Shown: positions 23,343 to 35,504 of the stretch, one piece after another
How positions within the stretch are numbered: the stretch's first letter is position 1
How the letters are laid out: every line of letters starts with the position of its first letter
NCBI GenBank assembly: GCA_032629725.1
Contig: JAFEVB010000006.1
Location: forward strand, 248,001 to 312,000
From: Gremmenia infestans
Lineage: Eukaryota > Ascomycota > Leotiomycetes > Helotiales > Hamatocanthoscyphaceae
DNA: 64,000 nucleotides
Direction: 5' to 3'
The notes under the pieces: model-generated
The model's input: only the letters and a program-made list of their open reading frames with translations
Told to the model about the DNA's origin: nothing
Database searches by the model: none
Position numbers and translations under genes: made by a program

Positions 23343-24672
23343 TGTCGAGGTGGACTGGGATTGCACTTGGACTTGCTTGAAGTTGAAGAAGAGGAGGTGG
23401 GTTAGGAGATTGGTGAAAAAATACCAAACAGGTACAGTCGAGTCCTCGCCAATAGCTCGTCCTTCAGTTTTCTCAAGATGCTTGTGGAGAGTTTGAAAGA
23501 AGGAGGCTTGAATGCGTCTCGAATCGTGATAGTGTTAGCAAAACGGGAAGTGATTTTGAAAGTCACTACTTGATGATGATTTTGGATCCAATTGATGAAA
23601 TTGATGTTGAAGAGTCGAACGTTAGTCGGCAGGTGAAATTAAGAAAGCTCGCTCCTTAACCCGTTCCTCCCCTTTCCGACGAAACCCCCAACTCGCTCCT
23701 TCCTGAGCAAAAGTTGTGTGTACACACCTCCATTCCAAAAGCATGAGTATTTCTTCTAGAGCAAAAAGTATCATCAGACTAGACGAAAGATCTAGGGGCT
23801 ATTTCTCTGAGCACGTGCCCATATCAGTTTCAATGTCAATGTCTTAAATAAATGGAAGGTCCTGAGATGTTAAACACAGGTGACTTACAAGCACTCCAGA
23901 ACTCATCTGACTGGGAACCCAAAGATTATCGTCACACACACTCAACACGTACCCACGCCATCTAGCACTGGGAGGCTTCTCCACTTTATTTATGAGACGT
24001 ACACCAGCAGAGGAAGAGTGATCTTTCTAGTCGCACTTGGAATTAGCAGTAATGATCGAACAGGTATAAGATACTTTGCTCCATATCGAAAACCATTCAA
24101 TTGTTGAGCACTTTCTAGCTCAAGTGTTCCATATGCGTAAGACGCCTCCTGCTAGTAGTCGTGATATGGGACATAACCAGAAATAGCTGCAAACAAACAA
24201 AGGAGGGCCTACTCACGAAATACCTTCCGGTCTCTGCTGGTTTACGGCGGGGTGAACAAGTCGGCAATTAAAACTGCGTATCATTGTGCGCATCTCAAGA
24301 GCTACGACATTTGGCGTAGCACAGCCTCAAGCTTCTAGGCCAATTGTCCAAATCGTAAATTTCTTTCTCGTCGCATGATGCTGGCTTCCCCGTAGAAGAG
24401 AGTAGCAAGAAGTCTGTAGACAAAATCATCTATTGCTCATCAGTGGTATATACAAAAGCAATCGCCCACATCCATTCCGCCAGAGGTGTGTATCCGTATC
24501 CAAAACGAGTGTGCTGCCATGCCATCCCGCTTTACGCCCATCCAAAACAAAACTACCACACGCAAAGTCGAAGCCAAAGCCCGTAATCTAACTCGATCAA
24601 ATGCTCTTCCCTTATAATTATTACTTCCCACTCTCCCCTATCTATGCCCGGTGTAGTCGACATATATTGCGC
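23343..24672. other. Intergenic
   Basis: About 1.3 kb with no supported gene. Only short frames without domains. Confidence 0.5.
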
Positions 24673-25361
24673 TCATTGCTGAGCAGCATCATCGCCATCT
24701 TGGACCCCAGATTGGTCAGTACGGCCTTTCACAAGCACATATTCGGATTCGGAGCTGGATAATTCACCTTCGCTAGCACCAGGCGTAGGTGGTAAAGCTC
24801 CTGGCATAGGCGGCAGGGCACCACTGTCACCCCTGTTCCCCGTCTTTGGCCTATTCGCCGTCTGGGGTCTGCTTCCCGTAACTGGCGGTTGTGAAGAGAG
24901 TGGACTAGTCGGCGCTCTATCTTCGGGCTTGGTATCCGTAAACGTGTCTGCGGCGAGCGGGGCGCGTTGTCGAGGGCTCGATCGTCCCGAGGGGACTTTC
25001 TCATTGGGAAGGGGAGACGCGCCGCGGGCTTTGAGTCGTTCTTCGGTAGCTTTCAGGCGCGCTTCGAGGGCTTCGAGTTCGGTGGTTTGCGTGCTTACTG
25101 CTTTCTTCCTGGGATGACTGTGTGAGAGACATGGTTATGCGATGGTGAGGGGTAGGGGAACGTACTTCTCATAGACGGCGGCATCGAGATCTGCTAGGCT
25201 GTTGTCGATTTTGAAGAGATCATTTAGGGCAAGGGAGAAGGAGCGCGCCATTGTGCTGAAGGTTTATTAGATGTTGTAATAGCTTTGGGGTGTTTTGAGG
25301 CGTACGATTGCGGTCTGACACTGCTGGGCTGCCATTCGCGGTCAAGCTCTTCGTCGGACAT
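24673..25361 (-). CDS. Conserved-looking coiled-coil protein of unknown function
   Basis: Exons on the minus strand are 25361-25306, 25255-25166 and 25108-24673 (582 nt, 193 aa). The N-terminus reads MSDEELDREWQPSSVRPQS. A helical region ARSFSLALNDLFKIDNSLAD follows, then a coiled coil with heptad-like Leu and Glu (ELEALEARLKATEERLK). The C-terminal half is Pro/Ser/Gly-rich and disordered, closing with an acidic Ser-rich motif (GELSSSESEYVLV). Intron 1 uses the GTACGC donor because only that phase joins the acidic N-terminus to the helix. I do not recognise the family. A subunit of a cytoskeletal or vesicle complex would fit the architecture, as a guess only. Confidence 0.65.
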
Positions 25362-26343
25362 TTTAAAGTTTATTGGAGGATCAATTCAGGGTGAGGATGG
25401 ATGAGTGATATAGTAGGTAAGAATAGAAGTAGGGTATGAGTATAGGAAGAAGAGGAAAGTGTGGTACGTGAAGGTGGTTTTGGCAAATTCAATATGCGGA
25501 TCTCCTCGAGCTAATTTGGCATAATAAGGGGTCGCGGGCTAGTGTCATCTGCCTTCTTGTCTTAGCACCTTCCTTCCCTCTGACCTCTTCTCTTCCCTAT
25601 TCTCTCGTGGAAAATAGACGGAAAGATAGAGATTATATTAATGTCATGCGGGAAATACTAAGATTGAGCATATAAAAGGATTATCATCATTATGCGGTAG
25701 TTAGCCGTCATAGGGAGAAAAGGGTCGAGCACCGTGAAGTGAGCCCAGCATGATGCCTGCAATCTGATACGCGAATAACAGGAGGCCATAGCATGATTAA
25801 AGGAGATCATAAGGTAGCATTTATAGTAGGTATTAATACCTTAGTGGAGACAGAACAGATATAAAGATATATGTATCTATACATTTACAGAGATAAATAA
25901 ACTATATAGATATATAAAACTCTAGAAATTTAGATTAAGCTTCATTTATTATAATATTTAGTTGATAATCTGAAAGCTTTTCTTTTTAGTAAAATATATC
26001 TTAAGTTTATTTATTCTTAAATAACTTTAATAGAACTTTTTGTCCATTTAGTTATCCATTATTCATATAATAAAGTCAATAACTAGGTATAAAGATTCAA
26101 TCACTACTACTCCTAAGTAAACCGAATGGTTAGGTGGGGCGTGCTAAGCCTGTTTTGTTCCCATCTGACGATTACCTTCGGATTTTGGCAGCTACGGTGG
26201 TGATCGGAAAACAATTTATATCTTCCCCAGACACGTCGGTCGCATCGAACCACCAACAAATCAAGAGCGCCTCCTCAACCCCCGGCTCACCACCCTCCAT
26301 GCTCGGAACCCCCCAACAAAAGCATAGATACTCATAATAATAG
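25362..26343. other. Divergent promoter region with AT-rich island
   Basis: Upstream region shared by the coiled-coil gene and the bromodomain gene. From about 25840 to 26110 base composition turns strongly AT-rich, similar to the right-hand repeat tract. This may be an old mutated insertion. No coding remnant could be identified. Confidence 0.5.
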
Positions 26344-29142
26344 ATGCGCAGTCCTCTCCTCGATCGTTGGCGAGGGACATATGCAGAAATGGCTACGACA
26401 GCGGCATACACGCCGCTCGAGTGCCTGCTGCTATTCCAGTCCCTCGTCTATTATGGTACTCAGGACGACGTCTTCTCGCAGATCTCCGAACTGATGAACA
26501 GCACCGCGCTTGTCACAGAAAGCCCAACTTTTGATCCCCAGCGATTGAGTGCACAGTCACTGCGAGCGCAGTATCTCCAGCTTCTAAACGATGAGTTGAA
26601 AGTCGAAAAGGAAGGAACACCGGACGATGGCTCCCAGCCTGGATCTAAGAAGCGCAAACTCCAGAGTCCGCCCCTTCCAAGTCTTGCAGATGCGCAGCAA
26701 CACAAGGACAAGCTTCCCCTCCTCGTCGATCGCCTGTATGCGAGGTATCGAGAGTACATGACCAAGGCGATCCGGGAGGACGAGAGAAAATATGCGGAGG
26801 TGCAGAAGCAGATAGATGAGATTGAGAGGGGGGAATGGGATGAGAGGATATTGAAGGAAGACCAGGATTTAGTTAACGCAAACAAGAGTAATGCCGTATC
26901 TGTATCTGCAGAACCCTCGCAAGATTTGGACGATGCAGGTGGGAAAACAAATGGCACACCTTCGACGGAGACACAGCCACAAGAACTGAAAGCTCCAGAA
27001 TTGAAGCCTCCAGAAGCCAAACCGGCTGATGTTGTCAGGGAAGTGACTCTACCACCAAGGGTCTCTACGGCAGAAGCCCCATCTCCTCGAATCGAGTCGC
27101 GACCAGAAAGTCTACCAACCAGCGGTCACTCAAACGGCCAGCCTAAGATCGCAGCGCCAGCTTCACCTCAAACTGATCTACGAAAACAAAACGGAGCAAA
27201 ACCCATTCGACCAGGTACGGAAACACAGAGACCAGAAAGCAATGAATCTCCAGCTCAACATAAACAGCTTGCCCTACAGCCAAATCCTCAGCAGGCCGAG
27301 AACAACTGGAAATGGGAGCAGCCGTATGGGCTGCCTCCCCAAGGTCCGCAATACCAACCTGGACATTTCCCTCCTCAATTCTCCCCTCCGCAGTATCCTC
27401 CCCAAGGGTATCCACTACCGCCTCGAGGAAGCTTCTCCGCGCCTCAAGGTCTACCACCCCCTCATCCATATGTACCATCATCACCCTCTCCTTTGAATTC
27501 ACAAAATATCCACCTCCCTCCACCAAATACTCCGGGAAGGCCGCGGAGCGTAAGTGGAATGGATGCTCTGGCACATCTTGCTGGCCAGCAGGACCGTGCC
27601 GGTCCATCTTCTCCTATGATGCAGCAAGGGCCTCTACCACCTGGAGCCTATCCACCACAATATCAACCCAAACATTCGCCAGTGAACGGACAAGCCCAAT
27701 ATCTACCGTACCCTCCACAATATCCTGGACCCCCACAACAGTTTCAGCAATTCGCACCTCCTCCAAGTCCCCGAGCTCCATTCCCACGTCCAGATCTTAT
27801 TGCTCCTGAGAACAGACAGTACAATTCTCCGTATAATGCCAACCAAGCTCCGAGAGGGCCAAAGCTCTTGTCAAATCAAGCACCAAAAGGAGGCCAAAGT
27901 CTACCAAATACTCCGCTATCTCGGGGCATTCCTCATGCATATATTACTGGCAGTGGAACGAGATGGACCCCAAATGCGACGCCTACAACGCCTCGTCCCA
28001 ACAGTGACATAAGACCGCCACCTGTTGAGCCTCTGAGCCCTGTGCTTGTATCAGCTAAATCAGCGAAACCTCTTCCTAAGAGTACTACTAAGAAACCAGC
28101 TTCAAAGCAAGACTCTAAAAAGGATGCCCCTGAGGAAAAATCCCAGAAGAATGAATCTAAAGCACCTGAGTCCTCCAAGGCAGCTAAACCAAGCCGCCGA
28201 AACAGGCAGCGCACTAGAGCTGGCAGCACCGCATCATCAGTCATTGCTGGGTCTCACAGAAGCCAGTCTGTTATGTCGCACGCTGAAGAAATGTCAATGG
28301 ACAATGATGTTCATCATCACGTGAAGCAAGAAGTTGCAACTCCTGTTGGTGTTGAAGATGCAGGTGACACCACTGCCGATGAATCATCTGCTGTTCCTCG
28401 ACGTGGTTCAAGAGCAGAGCCTTCTCCTCGCCCGACATCAAAACGAAAGCGAGACAGTAGCATTGGCAATGCTCCCAAATCGCGACCTGTAACCACTACA
28501 CCAAGTCAAGTCCTTTGGACGCGTGCATTTGTCAAGATCTCGGCTTCAGCACTGGAAACCATATCTGGCCACAAAAGTGCCAGCATTTTCGGTGCGCCTA
28601 TCAAAGAGCGCGATGCACCTGGCTACAAGCACCTCATTCTTCGCCCCCAAGATCTGAAAAGTATCCGTTCCGCTATTGTCGCTGGTCATAAGGCAGCCAC
28701 AGCCGCTGCGCCAGACGATCTAAACCCCTCGCAAGCCAGCGCCTGGCTTCCCATCTCTGAAGATCTCATCCCACCCAAAGGCATCATCAACAACGCACAG
28801 CTTGAAAAAGAGCTAATGCGTATGTTCGCCAATGCCATCATGTTCAATCCCGATCCCAAACGCGGTTTTGGCGGCAGGTGGCAGAGTATGGGGAAGGGAC
28901 GCGGGGAGGGCGTGGGTTTTGAGATTGATGAGGATGGGATTGTAAAGGATACTAAAGTCATGTCCGCCGATGTCGAGAAGGTCATCGCCAGTCTTAGGAG
29001 TGCCGAGAGAAGGAGTGAGGAGATTCGAGAGGCTAGTTTGGCTGCTGATAAAGCGGATGAGGAGCTTGATGAGCAAGCTGGGGAAACGGAGGAAAATGCG
29101 GGGAATACGGGGAGCGTTGCGAAGAGGAGACGTAAAGTCTGA
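26344..29142 (+). CDS. Bromodomain protein, Brd8/Bdc1-like (probable NuA4 subunit)
   Basis: Single exon of 932 aa from the ATG at 26344. An ATG at 26389 (MATTAAYTPLECLLLFQSLV) fits the usual start of the family equally well. The N-terminal helical region (TPLECLLLFQSLVYYGTQDD, then a basic KKRKL and coiled coil to about residue 170) matches the complex-binding part of Brd8 relatives. A long Pro/Gln/Tyr-rich disordered middle follows (residues about 320-620). A C-terminal bromodomain runs from about 725 to 860, with ASIFGAPIKERDAPGYKHLI, RPQDLKSIRSAI and an Asn before MFNPD that should contact acetyl-lysine. It ends in a basic KRRRKV. The NuA4 assignment is by architecture and not shown by the sequence alone. 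Confidence 0.85.
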   Translation: MRSPLLDRWRGTYAEMATTAAYTPLECLLLFQSLVYYGTQDDVFSQISELMNSTALVTESPTFDPQRLSAQSLRAQYLQLLNDELKVEKEGTPDDGSQPGSKKRKLQSPPLPSLADAQQHKDKLPLLVDRLYARYREYMTKAIREDERKYAEVQKQIDEIERGEWDERILKEDQDLVNANKSNAVSVSAEPSQDLDDAGGKTNGTPSTETQPQELKAPELKPPEAKPADVVREVTLPPRVSTAEAPSPRIESRPESLPTSGHSNGQPKIAAPASPQTDLRKQNGAKPIRPGTETQRPESNESPAQHKQLALQPNPQQAENNWKWEQPYGLPPQGPQYQPGHFPPQFSPPQYPPQGYPLPPRGSFSAPQGLPPPHPYVPSSPSPLNSQNIHLPPPNTPGRPRSVSGMDALAHLAGQQDRAGPSSPMMQQGPLPPGAYPPQYQPKHSPVNGQAQYLPYPPQYPGPPQQFQQFAPPPSPRAPFPRPDLIAPENRQYNSPYNANQAPRGPKLLSNQAPKGGQSLPNTPLSRGIPHAYITGSGTRWTPNATPTTPRPNSDIRPPPVEPLSPVLVSAKSAKPLPKSTTKKPASKQDSKKDAPEEKSQKNESKAPESSKAAKPSRRNRQRTRAGSTASSVIAGSHRSQSVMSHAEEMSMDNDVHHHVKQEVATPVGVEDAGDTTADESSAVPRRGSRAEPSPRPTSKRKRDSSIGNAPKSRPVTTTPSQVLWTRAFVKISASALETISGHKSASIFGAPIKERDAPGYKHLILRPQDLKSIRSAIVAGHKAATAAAPDDLNPSQASAWLPISEDLIPPKGIINNAQLEKELMRMFANAIMFNPDPKRGFGGRWQSMGKGRGEGVGFEIDEDGIVKDTKVMSADVEKVIASLRSAERRSEEIREASLAADKADEELDEQAGETEENAGNTGSVAKRRRKV

Positions 29143-29544
29143 TTGATGGTGATAGGAGTATAAGAAACATGTATATATTAACCTACAAATCTAATCATAG
29201 TTGTGATTTGGTCTCGACCCACGAGACCTATCCGCAACACAATTCTTAAATCTCGATGCTATGCCATGCCGGGATTGATAGCTGGTACGGCTTTATTCCA
29301 AATCCGCCATTTTACGGGGGAGTTTTCAACGGTGATCAACCACAATTGGCTCACCCAGAAAAGGTAATGAATATCTAAGTTCCTTTTCCCAACAACCCAA
29401 TATCCCAACGCGCCATCCGCGTTCATGTAAGCGCGAATTCGGAGTATACATACGGTATATACCCAACAAATCAACCTCTAGAAAAACGCCTCCGCAACAC
29501 ACCTAACTCCAAGCTTCAAAACAGCCCCATATATATCATATCAA
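29143..29544. other. Convergent 3' spacer
   Basis: About 400 bases between the 3' ends of the bromodomain gene and the MFS gene. Nothing recognised. Confidence 0.6.
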
Positions 29545-31441
29545 TCAAGCGACCCCATTTTCTACCTCCCCGTTCCGCACCTCCCCCTTCAAACCCCCTT
29601 CCACCTCCACCTCCACCTCCACCTCCGCCAACGCCCTCCTCCTCACGCCCTCCTCCACAACCCGCTCCCTAACCCTAGCCTGTACATCCACCCTCTCCCT
29701 CCTATACGTGACCACGGTAGCCAGAACAGCAGCACCAGCCACAATGGCAGCGACTTTCATATCTGTGCTAAAAGCATCGGCGTACGCATCGAGATGGGAG
29801 AGGTGCTGGCGTTGCGAGAGGCCGAGAATGGAGGTCGAGGCTGCGATGCCGAGGGAGCCGCCTAGGATGCGGACTTGGGCTATTATGCCTTGTGCTACGG
29901 CTGGGTAGGGGGTGGGGTTGTTAGTTGTTGTGGGATGTGGGATGTGTGGAGGAAAAGGGTGAAGGACGGTGTGATGAATGGGGCGGGGTGGGGAAGAAAG
30001 GGCGTACTGTTATCCCGAATCTCGCACTCGAGACTGGTAGCCATGCTCACAGTCGAAATCAGCACTCCAAAACCCAAGCCAACAAAACCCTGGAACCCAT
30101 AAATACCACCCTGCACCCCTCCCTCAGCCCCCAGCGTCGACAGTGCCGCGCAGCCTATCGTCATAAATATCGTGCCCACAACGAGGGTAGGGAATTTAAA
30201 GTCTCGGTTCCCGTTTATGGCACCCCCGAGCATACTACCCACCGCAATCGTGCCCAGCATGGGTAATAGCGATATACCAGCCATCAGTGCGGTTTTGTGG
30301 CCGACGACTTGCATGCGGATGGGGAGCGCGAACATGACCATGAAGTAAGGGAATCCTGCTAGGAGAGTGCTGAGTACGTAGCCCATATATACTCTACGCC
30401 TCATCAGGCGCAGTGGGAACATGGTTGCAATGCTATCTTCCCAGTACTTGGCTACCAGGACTTCCCAAATAAAAAGGAGGAAGAGGCATAGGAGGCCAGT
30501 TAGGAGCGGAGCGAGGAAGATGGGTTCAGTCCATGAGGTAGAGGAGGAAGAAGAGCGGATCCCGGCTTGCTGGAAGGAGAAGACGATGAGGACTGTAGAG
30601 GCGATGAGCAGAATGCAGCCTGTGACATCAAGCTGTTTCCAAGAGCGCCGGGGGCTAGGGGTCATTTGGTGCGGTTTGGGCCAAGCGATTACGAACATTA
30701 TTAGAGGGATGATACCGATAGGAGGACTAAGAAGGTTAGAACTTGAAAGTCTGGACTTGAGTGGATGAACCCTTTACTTGATCCAAAATACCCATCTCCA
30801 CGTCGTATAATGCGTAATAACTCCACCCAGAACCGGCCCAAGCACACCCGCAATAGCAACCACAAACCCGGCCAACGTTCCAATCGTCCGTCCCATCTTC
30901 TCGTCCTGTGGGCTAATTTCCGCCAGGATCACAAAAGTGAGAGAGTACAGACCCGAGCCACCTATTCCTTGCAGGGCTCTGCAAGCGATAAGTTGGCTAA
31001 GGGTTTGGGAGAATCCACAGCCGAGGGAGAAGGCGAAGAAGATGAGAAAGGCGGCGATGTAGGCGTTGCGCCGCCCGAAAATATCGCCGATGCGAGCGAA
31101 TATCACAGCGCAACCAAGATAGCTAAGTGTGTAAGAGAGCGCAACCCAAGTGACCTTTTGGAGAGAGTTGAGGTCTACACCGATGGTGTATAATGCTGTT
31201 GCGACAATGGTGGTATCGAGGAGTGAGAGGAAGAGGCCAAAGCAAACGCTAGAAGATCAAAATTAGAGATGAGTCCCAAGATTAATGATGGGAAAGTATA
31301 CCTAACTGTCAGACAAATCAATCGCCATTTTGGAAGTACTGGCGGGTTTGGTTCTTCGGGACGACTTGCTTCTTTCGGGTCCAGCTCTGTGACTGCCAAA
31401 GGGTCTGTCTGTAAGGTCTCTTTGTTTGTCCCCATATTCAT
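29545..31441 (-). CDS. MFS transporter, drug:H+ antiporter type (DHA2-like)
   Basis: Exons on the minus strand are 31441-31302, 31248-30778, 30726-30008 and 29900-29545 (1686 nt, 561 aa). A cytosolic N-terminus is followed by many hydrophobic helices. Motif A between TM2 and TM3 reads FARIGDIFGRRNAY. RALQGIGGSGLYSL matches the TM4 arginine motif and GVLGPVLGGVITHYTTWRW matches the antiporter motif C in TM5, which marks drug:H+ antiporters. The C-terminal tail is highly charged with a Val-Glu dipeptide run (VEVEVEVEVEG). It should sit in the plasma membrane and export a small molecule. There is no clear link to the adjoining genes. Confidence 0.88.
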
Positions 31442-33021
31442 TGCATGTCAAATTCATCAATTTTGCCTGTAATGCAAATGATTTCTGCGCAAGATTAGGC
31501 CGCAGTTGTAGCTCATGCAATTGGCAACTTCAACACCAACAATGAGAGTAGAGTTGCGTGGAACCAGGAAACCATCAAATTGAAGTATATAACAGTGTGT
31601 GAATTGTGCTAATGCCATTAGACAAACTTGTCGAAACCAGTATACATTAAATCAAAGGAGTTTACAGGGACATCATCATGGAGGTAAAATCCGAGCCGCA
31701 AAACGAGTCGGATGGGGAGCAATATATATCTGCACGAAACGAGCTGATGTAGAAATAGCACCGAAGCAGCCCGTCGTATTTGTGAAAATTACCACATTCG
31801 CGATGCGAATCACGGCACACTGTCCAATGATGCCTCAGCTGATGCAGCTAAGGTTGTGAGGCTGCCCGAGTTGTCAGCTCTTGGGGCGCTCGCTACGGAC
31901 GTAAGAAAGGGATAGCGGAGAAAGAATGGTGCGACCAAAATGTTTACGTGGTAATGTGATTCTAATGGAAAGCCGACGTACTTAGGTAGATTAACCTTTG
32001 GTTCAAAGATTGAAATAGTCCGAGAGAACGGAAGTAGTGCGATTGTGTACATGAGGGAGAAATAAATTATTTAGTGAGAAAGCAAAGCACACATCTGACG
32101 GCCGGTGGTTTTCTCCCAGAGAAATTCTAAGCTTCTTTCAGGGACTAGGTCTTAAATGCCTGAGTTATCCAACAGCTTTCATAGCAGCCATTAGAGCAAC
32201 TTTATTGAAGAGTTCTCTTCCCTTAATGGAACACGAAAGATGACTCTTATTGCCGTGTGTTGACCTTTCGAACGCATGCTAGAGGGAGCTCTCGCATTTA
32301 AAGGGGTTCATCCAGGCGATTCTGTCCTCAGAAAATGCTAGATACTGAGCCTGGCACCGTGGTCCGGTGATAGATAATCTTTATGCAATGAATCCTCCTC
32401 CTATATCATCATATGCCGTTCCTTCCTTTGATTTGTACGATCGGGCGAATAGGAACCCGCGCTGGCCAAAAACTTGTGTCTCTGCCGGCTCTCGCCGAGC
32501 GTCTGCAGGCACGGTACTTTCGTATATATATTCTTGCTCCCGCAGGCTTCAAGTGATTGGGTTCATTCTCTCCTTTGCCCGAGCTTCCTGTCGAATGGGG
32601 TCTGATTGATGGAGAGCAAGCTCCACATAGGGGGCTTGTGTGCGATGTTCGGACGTTTGCTGAACGTCATGGTGTTTGGGAGAAGCTTTCAACGTTGGAT
32701 CATTCCATGTGCAAGAGGGATCGCATTCGAATACACGGTGGCCGGACCTACAATTCCCTTGTGTTGTTAAGGTTGTGGCTGGGAGTTAACGAGGTCTGGT
32801 GTGTCTGGTGCGGTCGGACGTCCAAATTTTAGCGACCTCAATATAAAACTTGTCGTCACTAAGCTGTTTAACCTCCTTCCAAAAGAACACAAAACAAATG
32901 TTTTTCTTTATCATTATCCCTATCATCGGCTGAAGTATGCCGTATGTGCATTTTATACCTCTTAATACCCTGCGATAGAGCAATACTTGCATCCAAATCA
33001 CCTTCGGTATACCACCCAGCT
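31442..33021. other. Intergenic
   Basis: About 1.6 kb upstream of the MFS gene with no supported gene. Short frames near 32370-32830 lack domains. Confidence 0.5.
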
Positions 33022-33678
33022 TTATAGTTCTCCTCCTCCCTCTGCTGGAATCTCAATCTCAATCGTGTTACTTTCAAATTCCCCAGTCAGCCCATCCTCC
33101 ACGCTCAATTTTTCGATATTCTTTCCGTCATTCCCTTGCGTCCAGACTCCCATCCAATGTCCTTGCGCTCTGGCCAAATACTTCTCGCCTTTTGTCAACG
33201 CTACCTCTGGCTCTCTTGCTTCGAGAGCTCTTTGAACAGTCCCATCAGCTGGAATCATTACGATATGATCATCCTCGATTGAGAAGTATCCGGACTTGGG
33301 AACCTTGCGATTGATTTTGATGTTCAGGCACGGCGCTGTCGCATTCGTTCTTGACGAAACAAACTTTACAGTCCCCATGGCTACAGCACGAGGGTCTAGA
33401 GGTGATGACCAACGGAGGAGATAGACTGGGTTTTGAGATGTGTTTTTGACGGTCACATGGATAGTCGCAGATCCCAAGTCTGAGTTGGCAGAGCTTTCCT
33501 TGGAGAGGCTGACTTGGAGGGGTATGGAGCGCATGATGGGTACTTCTTGCTCGACGACGCTGGAAAGAGGCCTCGAGAGGAATAAATAAGTTGTTGTGAG
33601 AAGAAGGAAGAGCACGCCTGTAGTGGTGGTGGCGATACGGTGGTACATCGATCTTTCTCTACGGGCTGGCGTCCTCAT
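33022..33678 (-). CDS. Signal-anchored protein resembling an M35 propeptide domain
   Basis: Single exon, 218 aa from the ATG at 33678; an ATG at 33648 is also possible. A hydrophobic segment near the N-terminus (TGVLFLLLTTTYLFLSRPL) is a signal anchor or signal peptide. The rest looks like one beta-sandwich: SATIHVTVKNTSQNPVYLLR, WSSPLDPRAVAMGTVKF, a Cys, then SGYFSIEDDHIVMIPADGTV. This resembles the propeptide of deuterolysins (see the M35 gene at 35505, IATVKNVGTESLNLLTLGTF), but no HExxH domain follows. The resemblance is by eye and could be a general Ig-like pattern. Function unknown; secreted or luminal location likely. Confidence 0.6.
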   Translation of the reverse strand: MRTPARRERSMYHRIATTTTGVLFLLLTTTYLFLSRPLSSVVEQEVPIMRSIPLQVSLSKESSANSDLGSATIHVTVKNTSQNPVYLLRWSSPLDPRAVAMGTVKFVSSRTNATAPCLNIKINRKVPKSGYFSIEDDHIVMIPADGTVQRALEAREPEVALTKGEKYLARAQGHWMGVWTQGNDGKNIEKLSVEDGLTGEFESNTIEIEIPAEGGGEL

Positions 33679-35504
33679 GAAAATTGGCAGGGAATCAGAA
33701 GATGCGTCAACCTGGACCAGCAATACTCGATAACTCAACTCCTGGACAAACCAAAAGCATCCAGTTGAAGATAATTTACGTTTGAAACTAATTGATAGAA
33801 GAATCCGATCAATTCTGGAGATGGGCTCAACTTACTTTTCCAACTCAACGTTTAGAAGTAAACTAAATAGGAAGTTGGTTTGCATCACTCCCAAGTGGCC
33901 ACAATTTGGAGATGCCCCGCATGATGACACGGCCATCGATTTCAGGAACCCCACACAGCCAGTCAGGGATCAAATGTACGATACTTATTTTGGAAGGTGG
34001 CTGCATGTCGAGCTGCCGAGCCTCTCGCAGCCACACTCAGGATAACATCAAGATCGAGCCTCATCTAGATTCTTATTTATCCGGCAACAATTCCCAACCG
34101 AAACCAAGTACCAGCACAAATTGCAAAATCGGCCGCTCGATCGATGCAAATGACGGCTCGGACTCTTCAAAGGTTCTTGTGGAGAGAGAACACCGTCTTC
34201 GTGCTGTACGAGCTACCAATACTCGTCGCAAGCCTCCACAGTCCAGATCTATCGGAGTCTTGCGATGTGGGAGCATTATTTGGTTGATCTATTACAATCC
34301 GATATTATCATTTGCCTCCCATAGCCAAGACGGGCCATTCCTTCAAGAAGAAGTTGACAATATCTAGAAGAGGGGAAACACTGGTGACAGCTGCGCCAAG
34401 CTAGATCGATAAGCTTTTTCAAGCGAATCGGTCAAGATCAGGTACATCAATCTTTATCTCGAACTTGATTAACGTTGGGTGCATGAAAGCTATTCTGCAG
34501 CCAAGTATATATCACCTTGGCAATCCCACGACGGTCGATTTACATGTCAAAGATGGAGGGAAAAAGTCCTTCAGTCTAGGTTCGCTTTCTTATGGCTATC
34601 ACTGTTGCCAAGTAGCCAAGAGCGCTTGCAACCTAGACGTCTTGTCGCCTTCCTGTTTTGTTTAACACTCGTTCTTTGCGTTCTTTTCACTTCTTCAGAT
34701 GTTCTATCTCACGTTAAATCTGCTCTCCAGGTCGGAGCACTGTTCGTCTATCTACGGCGATGCAGAAATCCCGTGAGTCTCCTCTGATTTTATATTGCGT
34801 GCATTTGATTGTCAATATTTGAATCTATTGAGCACATTATTAGTTACGCTCAGTTGCTGTGTTTGATATTGACTACTGCTGATGGTATGTGTCGAGCCAC
34901 GCTTAGAATGTCTTCCCAGAAGTATCCTACAGCGGGTGTTGCGCGTTGAAAATGGTCGCTCTGCCCTATACCAAAATTTTGCTCGCTGTAATATTTGCAT
35001 GGGTTGCAGCAGTGGCATTAGTTCAACCCAGGACTGATCCGCCAATTCTGGACGTCTTCCTTTGTGCATTTCGTGCAACTGCCGGAGCTGCTACCATACT
35101 TTATTTACTTTGATACGGTTCTTACAAATCTTGGCTGCCTCTTTGGTGACTATACCCCGCGGCTACAAGTGTTTACTTCCCCAGAACTTCAACCATGTAG
35201 TCGCAACGATACGAGTATTTGTGACCTTCCAATTTGAAGCGACCTTTACTGCAACACTGGCAACAATGTATGAAATATGCCGCGCCCAGCCTCAACAAAC
35301 AAATTGGATAAGGCCGTTGATTATACCTTATCGCGCATAGATTCAATAGACCGCAGGAAAAGTATATATATCTCCATCAAGTCCGTACCGAATAGGACTT
35401 ACTTACTATCAACCATCATTATCGGCATATTCAAGATCTAAAGGACGATCTCTCGGAAACCGTAAAGCATTCCAAAAGCTCAGCCAGCTTCAGTATCTTT
35501 CACA
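33679..35504. other. Divergent intergenic region
   Basis: About 1.8 kb between the propeptide-like gene and the deuterolysin gene. No supported gene. The promoter of the protease lies at the right end. Confidence 0.55.
35363..35370 (+). promoter_or_regulatory. Candidate TATA box of the deuterolysin gene
   Basis: TATATATA about 135 nt before the ATG at 35505, followed by a pyrimidine-containing leader. Placement only; no other support. Confidence 0.4.

Noticed and set aside
26460..29076. Long minus-strand frames opposite the bromodomain gene
   Set aside because: They are antisense shadows of a single long, domain-bearing exon.
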